From: Euprymna scolopes
Lineage: Eukaryota > Mollusca > Cephalopoda > Sepiida > Sepiolidae
DNA length: 23,442 bases
Assembly (NCBI GenBank): GCA_024364805.1
Contig: CM044490.1
Span: forward strand, 124,682,874 to 124,706,315
Reading direction: 5' to 3'
The notes under the pieces are model-generated. The model was not told where the DNA came from, searched no databases, and worked only from the letters and a program-made list of their open reading frames with translations. Every line of letters begins with the position of its first letter. The stretch's first letter is position 1. A program made the translations under genes and the position numbers. Of the stretch, positions 1-9,483 are shown piece by piece.

Positions 1-28
<28 letters not shown>
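1..28. repeat. AT microsatellite at window edge
   Basis: Fourteen uninterrupted AT dinucleotides open the window, so the tract may extend further to the left. It is followed by a short GCATGC. Confidence 0.95.
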
Positions 29-31
<3 letters not shown>

Positions 32-1270
32 TGCTTGAATCATATATAATGTAAAGATTCAAGCAAGCATGGACGCCCAGACTGCCCACAGAGTTTTCTA
101 TTATTAAGGTATTCAAATGCATTTTACAACGGATCCATCTTACCAGATAAAATGGTAACTGTTGATTAATCTAATATTAAGAGGAAACAATTCTGAGTTT
201 ACATACATAAAAAAAGTTTTTAAAAATGTCGTTCCTGTAAATAAAATTGAAAAATAAATACATTAAAAAAGACATTCGTTTCATTAAGTTGAAGTATATT
301 TATCCAACAATTATTTTTACTTTGAGAGGACAGCATAATTATTGTTTTCCCTTTATTAAACAGCTAAGTAAATAAATAGAAAATAAACGTATCCGTTGTA
401 TTTTGTTTTTAATTGAAAGAGTATTTAGCTGACAAGTATGCTTTCATATGGAGGAAAACTCTTGCCCTTGACGAAAATTTATTATTTTAATAGAAATATA
501 TGGGTTTTAGCAAATTATACATATTGATATATTAATACGATGCGACTTAGTATTTCGGCAGGCTTTCGCTAGATCTTAATTACTGATGTAATTAAAATAT
601 ATAAGTTCTTCAAAATATATAAAAGCATACCTTTTGTCCATCTTCGGTGGGAATTCTGACGCGTAAGTACAGTGTGAAAATATGTGAAGCAACATTAAGA
701 ATATATTCTGTTAATATTTAATGGAACTGATATTTGAGTCAGATATAGAATCAGTTATATACATAATGTCGAATGTAATGGAGACACGTCTAGAAATATC
801 ATGATCATTCTGGGAGGTGAAGGTGTTCAAGTTGAAAACGACACGGATTGACGAACTGGTGTTCAAAATTCGATTCCAGTTCGTTTCTACAAAAAATCAC
901 TTTCACTTAGGATTTTGGCAACATTTTCGCCCCCCGCCCCACACCTCACCTCCGTAAGTATATGATGTCTTTCTGGAAAGAATTCACAACAGAACATTAT
1001 CGGAGAAACCAACGCAATCAGAATCATAGGATTCATACGATATGATGATCGTTTTAAAAATATAGACGTAGGAAAACCATACGCCATAGCTTATTTCGTG
1101 AAAGCAAAGATGTTCAAAGTAGAGGAAAAGTGTTGCCAAAGGATGCAATATATTTATAGTTGCTTTACAGTTCCTCATTTTTTTATGAAAGGGGTGTTTT
1201 TGTAATGTTGGAAGTAATGTATGTATTTTCATTATTCTCACGTATGGCAATTTTATACAGAATAGGATAC
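29..1270. other. AT-rich DNA without recognisable genes
   Basis: No reading frame here is long or biased enough to call. Short frames near 887-1250 on the minus strand and 1160-1342 on the plus strand have no recognisable domain. A run of C and G at 930-950 (CCCCCCGCCCCACACC) is a local composition spike. I see no RNA gene or clear element ends. Confidence 0.6.
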
Positions 1271-1462
1271 GTGATTATTAGGGCTAGGACAACAGAATAT
1301 TCTTATTGTTTTGATTCTCGAGTATATATCCGACACAGTTAGACACACTTAATCAACCGTGAACCACAACACTCTATAAAAGCAAATAAGATATCAACGG
1401 ATACACACTCGAGAGTCAAAACAATAAAAAGAATATTCTGTTGTCATAGCCCTAGTGATTAT
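1271..1462 (+). mobile_element. hAT-type MITE, copy 1, with 8-bp target duplication
   Basis: The element runs from 1279 to 1454 (176 bp). It begins TAGGGCTAGGACAACAGAAT and ends with the inverse, ATTCTGTTGTCATAGCCCTA. The inverted arms extend about 54 bp on each side (about 1279-1332 and 1399-1454), leaving a spacer of about 65 bp, so the whole element can fold back on itself. GTGATTAT lies directly before it (1271-1278) and again directly after it (1455-1462), an exact 8-bp target duplication. Ends of the form TAGGG with 8-bp duplications fit the hAT superfamily of cut-and-paste transposons. There is no room for a transposase, so it would have been moved by an enzyme encoded elsewhere. A second copy in the opposite orientation lies at 12864-13042. 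Confidence 0.85.
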
Positions 1463-1463
1463 T

Positions 1464-1484
1464 GTGTGTGTATGTGTGTGTGTT
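1464..1484. repeat. Short GT-rich microsatellite
   Basis: GT dinucleotides with one TA interruption lie directly against the right target duplication of the hAT-type MITE. The tract is too short to say whether it predates the insertion. Confidence 0.7.
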
Positions 1485-1818
1485 GCGATTAGTTTCTAGA
1501 TAATATCATGCGAATCGGTATTTTAGACATTTAGTGTATCTCGATTTTTTTATCTTCTAATACACTATATCGCTATTTTATTTAAAACGTATCATCTCCC
1601 ATTTAACTCGATTTTATTAATAAACAAAAAGGAAATCCCTCTATCCAGTTTATGAAAAGTGAGGGCGAAACCGGTCCGCTGGTCTTATTAATTTAAAACA
1701 AAATTATTTTCATTTCGCACTTTTAATTACGAACATCAAAACGGGTCTTCATATCATGATTTCAATATATATATATCTTTCCATATAAAGTCAGGAGTGA
1801 CTGTGTGACTGGTGTAAA
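1485..1818. other. AT-rich spacer
   Basis: Nothing codes here. A slightly more GC-rich patch (GGGCGAAACCGGTCCGCTGG near 1664-1683) stands out but matches nothing I recognise. Confidence 0.5.
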
Positions 1819-2230
1819 CCTCCCGACCAGTTGTAGTTATCACTTCCTACACAGATGATTGCGAAAATATGAAACATCAGTGTTTCTAGGTATTAATACT
1901 ATTATTAATACTTACGAATATATACCCCCTATAAGCAACTGAAGTTGTACCTTGTTGGGGAAGTAAAAAATCGCAGTCAATAAGCTATATGCAATATTTC
2001 GATATCCGCTCGTCATAATTCACTCTGCCTGATTAGGTTTGACGTTCATCGATGTTTAATTTTTTATTATTTCTCATGTAAATTGCTAATGGCCTAAAAG
2101 GTGACGCCCTAGTCTATAGAGTCAATGGTGATTTTGAAACTCGATTAGAGTCTCCCGACCAGCAGTAATTAAATTCCCTACACTAATGATTGTGAAAGCA
2201 TGAAAGAATAGTATCTTTAGGTATTCATAT
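1819..2230 (+). repeat. Pair of direct repeats about 79 bp long, 331 bp apart
   Basis: 1819-1896 and 2151-2230 align along their length. Both begin with CTCCCGACCAG, both contain CCTACAC followed by GATGATTG or AATGATTG, then a GAAA and ATGAAA stretch, and both end near TAGGTATT. They share orientation. The second copy ends about 10 bp before the 3' end of the Helitron-like element at 2241. They could be terminal or internal repeats of one older element spanning roughly 1770-2240, or two insertions of a short repeat. I do not recognise the family. Confidence 0.6.
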
Positions 2231-2240
2231 ATTTTTTTTA

Positions 2241-2977
2241 CTAGCGGGTCCTGCGGAAATTCCACAGGGTACTGATTCATATTTAATAGATTGCTGTTGA
2301 AATTCTATAGATATTCAGCGTAATGGAGACGCTCTGATATTATTCTAGCTATTCTGTTAAAACTGCAAAAAGTATTTATCCAAGCTAGCAGTGACGCCTG
2401 GCGTAGTCAGTTCGTAAAATACGCTTAAATATATTTTAATTCTTGCAGATTTCGTATATATTATTATAGAGTTAATGTTCTATCGATTTTTATATATTAA
2501 ATTGTGATTTCAAAAAAATATATATATCTACATGACTTGGGTTCATCAGCTTGAATCGAAACTGAATTACAAACTTATCTATATATATAACTTTAGTTCC
2601 ATCAGCTATAATCGAAACCAAAACTTACGAAGAACTCTTTATAAAATTCAGTAAAAAAAAAACAATATAGATTACTTAGGTGCCATCGAAATCGAAACAG
2701 AAATCGATGCTTATAAAGAATTCTTGATAAAATTATTTTAAAAAAATGTGTCATTAGCCATAATCGAAACCGAAACCAAAACTTTAAAGAAATTCTTAGT
2801 AAAATTATTTATAAAAAAATTAAATGACTTGAGTGCCATAATCGAAACCGAAACAAAAACTTATGAATTCTTGGTAAAATTATATATTATAAGAAATGGA
2901 AGTACATAACAATTAAACGACCCGGATGTAAGCGAGACACAGAAAATAACACACAGACTATCTTATTAATATATAGA
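2241..2977 (-). mobile_element. Helitron-like non-autonomous element, copy E
   Basis: Read on the minus strand, the element starts with TC followed by TATATATTAATAAGATAG (5' end at 2977, preceded by A). It ends with CTAG followed by T (2244 to 2241, then 2240). Just inside the 3' end is a hairpin at about 2251-2269: CCTGCGG on the plus strand pairs with CCACAGG across an AAATT loop, with one mismatch. A 5' TC, a 3' CTRR, a subterminal hairpin and insertion between A and T are the classic Helitron signature. At 737 bp it cannot encode the Rep-helicase, so it is non-autonomous. It carries a degenerate tandem array (2531-2900) and the 3' module CGTATTTTACG (complement at 2413-2423) shared with relatives at 4726, 7839, 11290 and 19281. 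Confidence 0.75.
2531..2900. repeat. Degenerate tandem array, about 5 units of 56-80 bp
   Basis: The core AATCGAAAC recurs at 2554, 2610, 2690, 2762 and 2840, a spacing of 56, 80, 72 and 78 bp. Each core is embedded in GCCATCAGCTATAATCGAAA-like sequence. Most units continue with AAACTTATAAAGAATTCTTG and an A-rich tail. Relatives of this element carry only one such core (for example at about 11417-11431), so the array looks like an internal expansion within this copy. Confidence 0.75.
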
Positions 2978-4291
2978 TATTTATACAGATATCTATTTTT
3001 GTTAGATTTTACAAAAAATACTTCCTTCAAAAATATATCCTTTGTATTATCGACCACACCGTCTCAAAAAAAACAATCCCAATAAAGATATATTCATGGT
3101 TTCAAAGCTTATTTACTGTTTTTACTCCGATTGTTATCTTTAAAGTGCATTTCTGAAAGAACAGTCAATAAGAATTATTACATGTTTGGCGGAACGATGA
3201 TATGCATTTCTATTTAGATGCATTTATTCAAGTTTGTGTATATTTGCATCAAGACGGCGCACACCGTTTCTTGTAAATTTACTAGACACAAGAGAGATTA
3301 TTTCCGGTAATGCTATAACTAGATATTCTTCCACGCTGTATATTTAGACGTGCTAAACTTTCCAAGATGGTGGTTATGTGTAAAACTGTTTCAAAATTGT
3401 TTCGCCTTTCTGGGGAAAAGGGGTGAAATGCTATTGATTAGTGGAGGAGTTTATCATCAAGTGTTTCAAGTTTACGCTGAGCGTCTAATCAAGTCGACTT
3501 CGCTTTTTTTTCTTCCAAATTTAGAATCTTTAATCAATGCCATTTAATTATTCGGCCTCACCTCCTACTTTTCTTTGCTTAAGGGATAGACAAAAATGTA
3601 TATACAAATTCTTTCTAAATGAACTTTATTTTTTTTATTTTTGATATGACAAAGCATCTCCATAAAGTAATACGCCCGTCAATCTGTCACACTTTTTTTT
3701 ACTAAAAAAAGCGTATTGGGAGTGAAGTATACTGTGATAGGGGTCAATATTATAAGAAAGCAACATACCTAGGAGTTCCATAAGAAGACGTTTCTTAACA
3801 TTAAATGTACATACCCGCGTGTTGGTGTAGTCGGAGAAAGAGGAAGGGAATTGTAAAAGACGAGTAATTCAAAGAAAAAAATAATAAAATATTAATCTTA
3901 CAATAGTTAAAGTGATTTCAGAATATATCCAATTATCAGGGTCTAAGGTAGAACTTTATTACACTTTAATCCGAGTTGGAGTGTCACAATTTTTACTTTG
4001 CATATTCAAAAATAAGGCGATTCCAATTTTTAAAGAATTGAGAGAAATAAGTTATCCAGGGACAGGAAACTACTTCGGTGTATTATTATATATATTATAG
4101 TTTCTCTCGTTTTTTTTATTTAAATAAATTTGATTGCAGTTTGTTTTAGGACCATTTCAGACCAGAAAACAACGGGTGGTCTAGCCTCCAGGGCTTATTA
4201 ATACTTGTTTTTTTTTGGACGTTCCTCCTTCGCTCGACGGCCATGAAATTTTCTACGGAATAAAAACGGATTTTACGAATACGATATTTTT

Positions 4292-4300
<9 letters not shown>
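2978..4300. other. AT-rich DNA without recognisable genes
   Basis: Two short plus-strand frames occur (3350-3547 and 3912-4100). Neither has a recognisable domain or a good start. T and A runs are common. A run of T followed by A (TTTTTTTTACTAAAAAAAG near 3693-3711) makes a weak local palindrome. No element ends are clear. Confidence 0.5.

Positions 4301-4329
<29 letters not shown>
4292..4329. repeat. CA then TA microsatellite joined to the mariner-type MITE
   Basis: Four to five CA units are followed by about fourteen AT units. They end at the TA that is also the left target site of the element at 4330. Confidence 0.9.
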
Positions 4330-4333
<4 letters not shown>

Positions 4334-4550
4334 AGGTGATCCCCCTCCAAAAAAACAAAAACAAAAGCTAAATGGAGGCCATTTAGAACATATGCTGTAG
4401 AACGGAGAAAAAAAGCCAAATACCCTCGCGTTTTGATGTAACGTTTTGAATATAATAAACTAGTTATGACCAAAGTTTCATTTCATTCAGACAAAACACT
4501 AATAAACGGGCCCTAATTAGAGTTGGACCCGGTGTTTTTGTCACTGTGTG
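4330..4550 (+). mobile_element. Tc1/mariner-type MITE, copy 1
   Basis: The element is 221 bp long and flanked by TA on both sides (4328-4329 and 4551-4552). It begins CACAAGGTGATCC, and its right end read inward is CACACAGTGAC, so the tips are imperfect inverted repeats. The body matches copy 2 at 9274-9483 in the opposite orientation over nearly its full length. Shared stretches include ATATGCTGTAGAACGGAGAA, CAAAGTTTCATTTCATTC and CCTAATTAGAGT. TA target sites and tips close to CAGGGTGACCCC are typical of Tc1/mariner non-autonomous elements. No transposase is encoded. Confidence 0.75.
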
Positions 4551-4725
4551 TATATATAATTTGATTTGGGGATCTAAAGTAGGACGATCCCTGGTGTCAA
4601 TGTGCTATTATAGCGACTGAGAACTCCAGTAAGGATTAACTTAGTCAACAATGGTACAGTGACAAAGATGACTATATCCCCTCTCCCCTATTTTTTTATG
4701 TGCCTTGTGCCTAATTTGGTTTTGG

Positions 4726-5158
4726 AAATATATAAAAGGCTATATGTCAGTCTATCTTTCTCCATATTTTCAAACAATCTTCCTCGAAACTAAAAATCGC
4801 AGAGCGGTACTTGGATTCTCAAATGATTGTTGTTGTTTTTGTTTTTTTTTTTACGGATCGTTATTTTATAGATCCTTCGTCAGTTAAAATAGTTCTTAAG
4901 GAGTCAAAAATTGGTTAAAATTTAATAAAAATCGTTATACATTTTTTTTTACATTCTTCTTAGTTTATTTTTAATTTTTAATCATTTGATATGCGTGTCA
5001 CGTTGGTACCGCAGTAATGTCACGAGCTCTGAATGCTACAGTTTCGATTCTAGGCGAGAACAACTAACTACTTTTTTACTTTTGAAATCACGACTATAAT
5101 CATATATACGAAATCTGGACGAAGTAAAATATCATATTTCTCCCCCCCCCGCCGCTAG
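4726..5158 (+). mobile_element. Helitron-like non-autonomous element, copy A
   Basis: The 5' end is degraded but retains ATATATAAAAGGC followed by pyrimidine-rich TATCTTTCTCC. The body aligns with copy B (7839-8235) and, inverted, with copy C (11290-11724). Shared segments are CGAAACTAAAAATCGCAG, CAAATGATTG, ATGCGTGTCACGT, TACAGTTTCGATTCTAG and ATATATACGAAATCTGGAC. It ends GCCGCTAG followed by T (5155-5159) after a C run, which fits the Helitron CTRR terminus. No reading frame is present. The exact 5' boundary is uncertain by about 10 bp. Confidence 0.65.
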
Positions 5159-5159
5159 T

Positions 5160-5432
5160 AGAATATATAGATCAAAATCAAATGCTTGCTAAGTTGCAGG
5201 AAGTCACCCTCTGGTGTTACCCGCCTCTTTAGGACATTACTACATGATGGCGTTAACTCAGTCTCGAGTATTGACATTACTTTATATATCTCTAGCTCAC
5301 ATGATGCAAACATGCGTGCAACTAACAGCACGTGCCAGAGGTCACCTCTATGAACCTTCTATAGTCCAGCACATCCACTGATGACCAGGTTCAAGCTCTG
5401 CCCTGAACACCTACCAGGCTATTACTACATAC

Positions 5433-5435
<3 letters not shown>
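5160..5435. other. Unassigned spacer
   Basis: There is no coding signal. A tRNA-type B-box-like string (GGTTCAAGCTC near 5389) occurs but no matching A box or cloverleaf could be found. Confidence 0.4.

Positions 5436-5480
<45 letters not shown>
5436..5480. repeat. TA microsatellite
   Basis: About 22 uninterrupted TA units, preceded by ACGTG. No mariner-type end is visible next to this one, unlike the tracts at 4301 and 9484. Confidence 0.95.
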
Positions 5481-5483
<3 letters not shown>

Positions 5484-5870
5484 TTGTCATTGGTGCCTTA
5501 TTTCGCGAGAACCCTCCATCTGAACTATACATATATATTTTTATTCTCACGATAATTATAGGGGTCGGCTGGATATGCCAAAACTTTGAAAGCTGGTCTC
5601 GTATCTTTTTGCATTCGTAGGTTTACAAAGAGTAATAGGAACTCATTGTTTTTATAAGGCTAATATAATTCCTTCAGATATTTTATTTTTTATTGAGTTA
5701 CAATTTCCGCTTTTGGCAATACCACAGATAAAAAAATTAGCCAATTAATACTCGCAGCTTGGTTTTATATCTACAAAACGACATGTGGAAAAAGATTCCC
5801 GTTTATTCAGTAATTATTAATCTTAAATTATTTCTAATAGAGAATCGCTATAGATGTGTATCGCATAAAA
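5481..5870. other. AT-rich spacer
   Basis: I see no gene, RNA or clear repeat in this stretch. Confidence 0.5.
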
Positions 5871-5961
5871 TCTATATAATATCCCGCATGTCTGTTCGTT
5901 CGTTAGTCAGTACGTTTCGCTTTTAAATCGAGCGAATACAATCTTTGAAAGTCAAACTGCT
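5871..5961 (+). mobile_element. Helitron-like 5' terminus, 3' boundary unknown
   Basis: TCTATATAATATCCCGCATG begins at 5871 directly after an A and is followed by TCTGTTCGTTCGTTAGTCAG. The pattern of 5' TC, a TA-rich leader and then TCTGT repeats is the same as at 2977 (minus strand), 11724 (minus strand), 20491 and 21741. I cannot locate the matching CTAG end, so only the 5' portion is annotated. The following minus-strand reading frame could lie inside it. Confidence 0.45.
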
Positions 5962-6396
5962 TCACAATAGGCCAAGTTCGCGAAAAAAGCCAAACAGGCA
6001 AGGCTGGACAAGAATACGAAATTTATCTCCATTTAATGTAGCCTTGTTTTCGAATATCCTAATAATATTTTTGTCGCCATAAACTTGTTCTAGACGAAAT
6101 ACAGGCAGAATGTCAAGGACGATGGAAACGTCGAAGAGAGTAATTCCTAACCACAACCACTGGATGAGTCCGAAGAGGACTGGGACCTTGTGGAGGCTTA
6201 TTGCCACTCCAATCCCAGCGAAAGCTAATAGTTGCTACTAATGATAAATGCAAATAAATTTGAAAATGTTAATAAAAGAGGCGGGGAGTACTTGAAATAT
6301 GGGGAGACTTGTTGCCACTAAAACACCAGGGAACATCATAGGCTGTTTTCTAGGAGAAATCTTTGATGATGGGATGTGTGAAAACTCCTGTGAGTT
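5962..6396 (-). pseudogene. Unrecognised interrupted reading frame
   Basis: On the minus strand one frame stays open from 6396 to 5962 except for two adjacent TAG codons at 6240-6235, giving about 144 codons. The first part (Met-Met at 6339) contains PGVLVATSLPIFQVLP; the second contains AGIGVAISLHKVPVLFGLIQ. These two hydrophobic stretches resemble each other (G, V, A, S and L at matching places, then VL), suggesting an internal duplication of about 100 bp. The rest contains a hydrophobic stretch (WLWLGITLFDVSIVLDILPV) and a charged tail. An open frame this long with a repeated pattern is unusual in AT-rich DNA, but I do not recognise the protein. It could be a decayed gene or chance. Confidence 0.3.
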
Positions 6397-6473
6397 TTAA
6401 TAATAATATATGGTCATTGTAGTAATGTGAGAAAGGAAAGCGTAATAATTTAAAAGAAAAAAAAGTCAGCGAA
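6397..6473. other. Spacer
   Basis: Short A-rich stretch with nothing identifiable. Confidence 0.4.
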
Positions 6474-6506
6474 ACGTTACATAAACGTTACATAAACGTT
6501 ACATAA
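6474..6506 (+). repeat. Three exact copies of an 11-bp unit
   Basis: ACGTTACATAA is repeated three times without change. This is a small minisatellite, with no evidence of function. Confidence 0.95.
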
Positions 6507-7838
6507 AAATGTGAACATTTGACAAAAACAAGACAAAAGAAAAAAAGTTGTTTGCGAAGAGGTTTTAGACTAAAGTAAATTAAATATTGGTTATTGGTTT
6601 TTCCATTTGAAAAAACTAATTTTTGGGCCATCCAGAAAAGAATTTCAGTTTTGTATAAAACCTTAATATTTATTGGTTAAATACATTTCTCATTCTGTGG
6701 AATTTTAACAGCTCATGCTGGTAAAAATCTTAATGTATTGAAAATGCAACACAAATTAAATGCAGGCATTCAATTGTAAACATTTTAGAAAACTATACAG
6801 CAACTATTTTAGAAAACTCACAACATTATGTATTTATGCAGGAAAAATACAGAGAACATAACTTACATACGACCGTTTAGATAAAATACACATTTTATTA
6901 TACTCCTCAGCAATGCATCAGTGCTAAACGGCCGTTGCAATAACGTAACATCATTTACAATGGATTTGCATTCACACACTTTTTCAAACACGTCAACTGA
7001 GTAATCTTTTTAGGATTCTAACCATCCTATTACGCATAATGGTTTAGATCTCTTGCCCTTGGTTCACCGGGTATATTTCCTGGTAGTTTTACGCCAAGCA
7101 GCTTATACAATTAGTGGAATTATTGACATTTTTCTGAGATTTTATTTGCTTTTTCTGTTTTACAAAAGATGTTGACGGACCAATAATACCTAGCATGCTT
7201 AAAACACTATTTACACTCCGAATGAGGAAGGTTACAATGATTATCAAATGCACAAGAGGGCCACAACCTAATGTATCCCAGTCATGGGAAGATGACAGGG
7301 CGTCTGGCATTCGCGAATGGTGACCCATCTAGTATTGGCCAGGATCCACACTGGTTAATTTCGATGATCTAATGAGAACCGTTGTATCAACTCGATTTTG
7401 CCGTATATACGACCTTGGCACCTAATTCTCTTCATGCTCCCTCAGGACGAATTAGTTTGGTATTTCTCCATGATGTTTATACTACTTCGTTGAATAGTCA
7501 TGCTAATTATTGCATTGTTGAATGTTTAATGCCTAACTGCTTACTATATTTTTCAGAATAATGTATTATTTACGATGCTGAATTCACACCATTGGTGTAC
7601 ACTCCGTTTGGTGGTTATGATACCATACTCCCAGACCGTATCTCCTGTTATCATGACTATAATCCTAGCAGGGATTACCGCTTATTTGGAGGTGTTGCGG
7701 ACGTCAACACAAGTTATTACAATTGGCTGTATATTAACAAAATCAACACTTGCATTATTTATTAGCAAAATTGAGCAGATACTCGTTTTATCGCATTATT
7801 GAATTTACTCTTCCTCTTACTACTACTAATAATAATTT
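6507..7838. other. Unassigned DNA
   Basis: There is no supported gene. Two moderate frames (7089-7328 minus, 7575-7802 plus) lack recognisable domains. The sequence from about 7020 to 7760 is less AT-rich than its surroundings and may be an old unclassified insertion. A short triplet run (ACTACTACTAATAATAAT) lies at about 7819-7836, just before the next Helitron-like copy. Confidence 0.45.
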
Positions 7839-8235
7839 AATATATGAAAGGCTGTCTGTCTTTCTCAATATTTTCAGACTATCACCCCCGAAACTAAAAA
7901 TCTCAGAACGACACTAGTGGAATCAAATGATTGGATTTTTTTTTCTGAACTGTTTTCTTATGGGCCTTTAGTCGGTTAAAATACGTTTTAAATGGTTTAA
8001 AAATGGGTAAAAATAGAACAATTATTATAGTTTTGTACATTTTTTCAGTTTATATACATGTCGCTTAGGTATAGTAATAACGTCACTAGTTATTACTGCT
8101 ACAGTTTTGCTTTCTGTTTCGATTCTAGCTGGTGGCAACCAAATATTTTTTTTGCTATTTGAAATCACGACTATATATACGAAATCTGGACAAAGTAAAA
8201 TATGTCGTATTTTACGCCTAGCACCCCCCCGCTAG
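7839..8235 (+). mobile_element. Helitron-like non-autonomous element, copy B
   Basis: It starts near ATATATGAAAGGC, then CTGTCTGTCTTTCTC, matching copy A. Further shared blocks are CGAAACTAAAAATCTCAG, CAAATGATTGG, TTCGATTCTAGCTGG and GAAATCACGACTATATATAC. The 3' module contains the hairpin CGTATTTTACG (8206-8216). It ends in a run of C followed by GCTAG and T (8231-8236), again the Helitron CTRR-T terminus. There is no coding capacity. Confidence 0.7.
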
Positions 8236-8334
8236 TAAAATTAAAATCCTTGCTGATACAGTGTGTATAGTTACACCCTATTTTCACTGAAATCATTACG
8301 TACTCAAAATTATGGGTAAAATAGCAAATGTTCA

Positions 8335-8620
8335 CCTTCTATATCTATTTTTTCTTATTTTTTCCATCTTCCATTTACTATTTGTTTTTTTTTCTCTCAA
8401 TATTTATTAGTTCGCTTTATTTCTTTATCTTTTATTATTTTTTCTTGTAATGTTTTAATTTTTCTTTTATTTTTTTGTATTTCCTGTCATTCTGCATCGT
8501 GTCATCTATTTTGTTTCTTATTTTACCGGCCTTTTCAGATGTCTAGCCAGGGAATATTTCTCTTTAATATATCTTTCTTTCTCTTACTATTTCATTATTT
8601 CTTTCCAATATTTATATTAT
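8335..8620 (+). repeat. Pyrimidine-rich tract
   Basis: The plus strand is strongly T and C rich, with repeated TTTCTT, TTATTT and CTCTC words and few purine runs. Similar composition resumes at 9540 and 10290. It may be a degraded TTTC-type low-complexity repeat. Confidence 0.6.
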
Positions 8621-8628
8621 TCAACTAA

Positions 8629-9270
8629 CGGCGGTACCCGGCATTGTCCAGGTGTTTGTAGGCGTAAAAGAAAAAAAAAGGGTGTTTCGAACCTGTGAAA
8701 AACTCGTAGGCGGAAAAGAAAGGGGGGACCCAAAAGAAAATGCGAGATCTTACCGTGATGCTACGAGGTCATAGGAAGTGAAAAACGTTTTTATTTAGCG
8801 ATGTCAATGAAAACGTTGACTTGCAGAAACGAACGTTGGCTGGAGGCCAGTTCAGCTTTCCGCTGATTCATTTATTTGTTTCCCCACGATTGTAAGGGAA
8901 ACCAAGCTTCCCCGAAAAAGGGAGAACTCTCAAATGAATGGCAATTGTCTGAGAGGAAGGGGTTTCCCTACCTTGATCAAAGCTAATTGCTTTCAAGATG
9001 TCTCGGCACGAAAGGCCGGGAACCTGTTAGCTTTCAATTTAGTTTCGTTTTTATACGAAAAAGCCAAATAAACACGCGAGAGGAAGGAATAGCGTGAATT
9101 TTGTACAAGTCGATCAAAATAAATCTGGAGACGACGTGCCTTTGCAAGTCGTAGATATTATGATCTAAAGCGTATATAACAAGTTCTAAAACACAGTACC
9201 CCCCCGCCCGAAAACCCCGGCGAAAAACCGTTGCTGGACACACAAAATCGCGCGCGGCCGTTTTGTCCTT
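8629..9270 (-). mobile_element. Helitron-like element of a second family, copy 1
   Basis: Read on the minus strand, the 3' end is CCTGG, a 6-base loop, CCGGG (a hairpin at about 8636-8651), then TACCGCC and GTTAGT. This is one base away from the usual GCTAGT end. Near 9030-9165 (minus strand) it matches the plus-strand sequence at about 21927-22055. Shared strings include AATATCTACGA, a CGACTT-GTA block and GGCTTTTTCGTATAAAAA followed by CGAAACTAA. The 5' end is unclear and appears cut by the mariner-type MITE at 9274. Confidence 0.5.
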
Positions 9271-9273
9271 ATA

Positions 9274-9480
9274 CAGAGTGACCCCAAAATAACGGGCTCA
9301 CACTCTAATTAGGCCCCATTTCTTAATGTTTTGTCCGAATGAAATGAAACTTTGGTCGTATTTTTATTATATTCAAAGCATCACATCAAAACACTAGGGT
9401 CTTCAGCCTTTCTTTTCTCCGTTCTACAGCATATTTTCTAGATGGTCTCCATTTATCTTTTTTTTGGGGGGGGCGGTCAC

Positions 9481-9483
<3 letters not shown>
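9274..9483 (-). mobile_element. Tc1/mariner-type MITE, copy 2
   Basis: It is 210 bp long and flanked by TA (9272-9273 and 9484-9485). The plus-strand left tip is CAGAGTGACCCC and the right tip read inward is AGGGTGACC. The whole element is the reverse complement of copy 1 at 4330-4550, with scattered substitutions. Here too the end carrying the C or G run is fused to a TA microsatellite. Confidence 0.75.

Noticed and set aside
4146-4473. Open frames running through TA and CA repeats
   Set aside because: Their peptides are mostly IYIYIY from microsatellite translation. The same applies to frames at 5381-5620 and 9464-9760.
5385-5405. tRNA-type B box (GGTTCAAGCTC), possible SINE or tRNA
   Set aside because: No A box at the right distance and no cloverleaf could be drawn. 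Similar strings at 860 and 19660 also lack partners; the one at 19660 belongs to a Helitron-like copy.
6474-6506. Short spaced repeats as a CRISPR array
   Set aside because: Three contiguous 11-bp units without spacers are a minisatellite; animal DNA context also rules it out.
7089-7328. 79-codon minus-strand frame
   Set aside because: Looks protein-like in part, but no family is recognisable and no neighbouring exon or element supports it.
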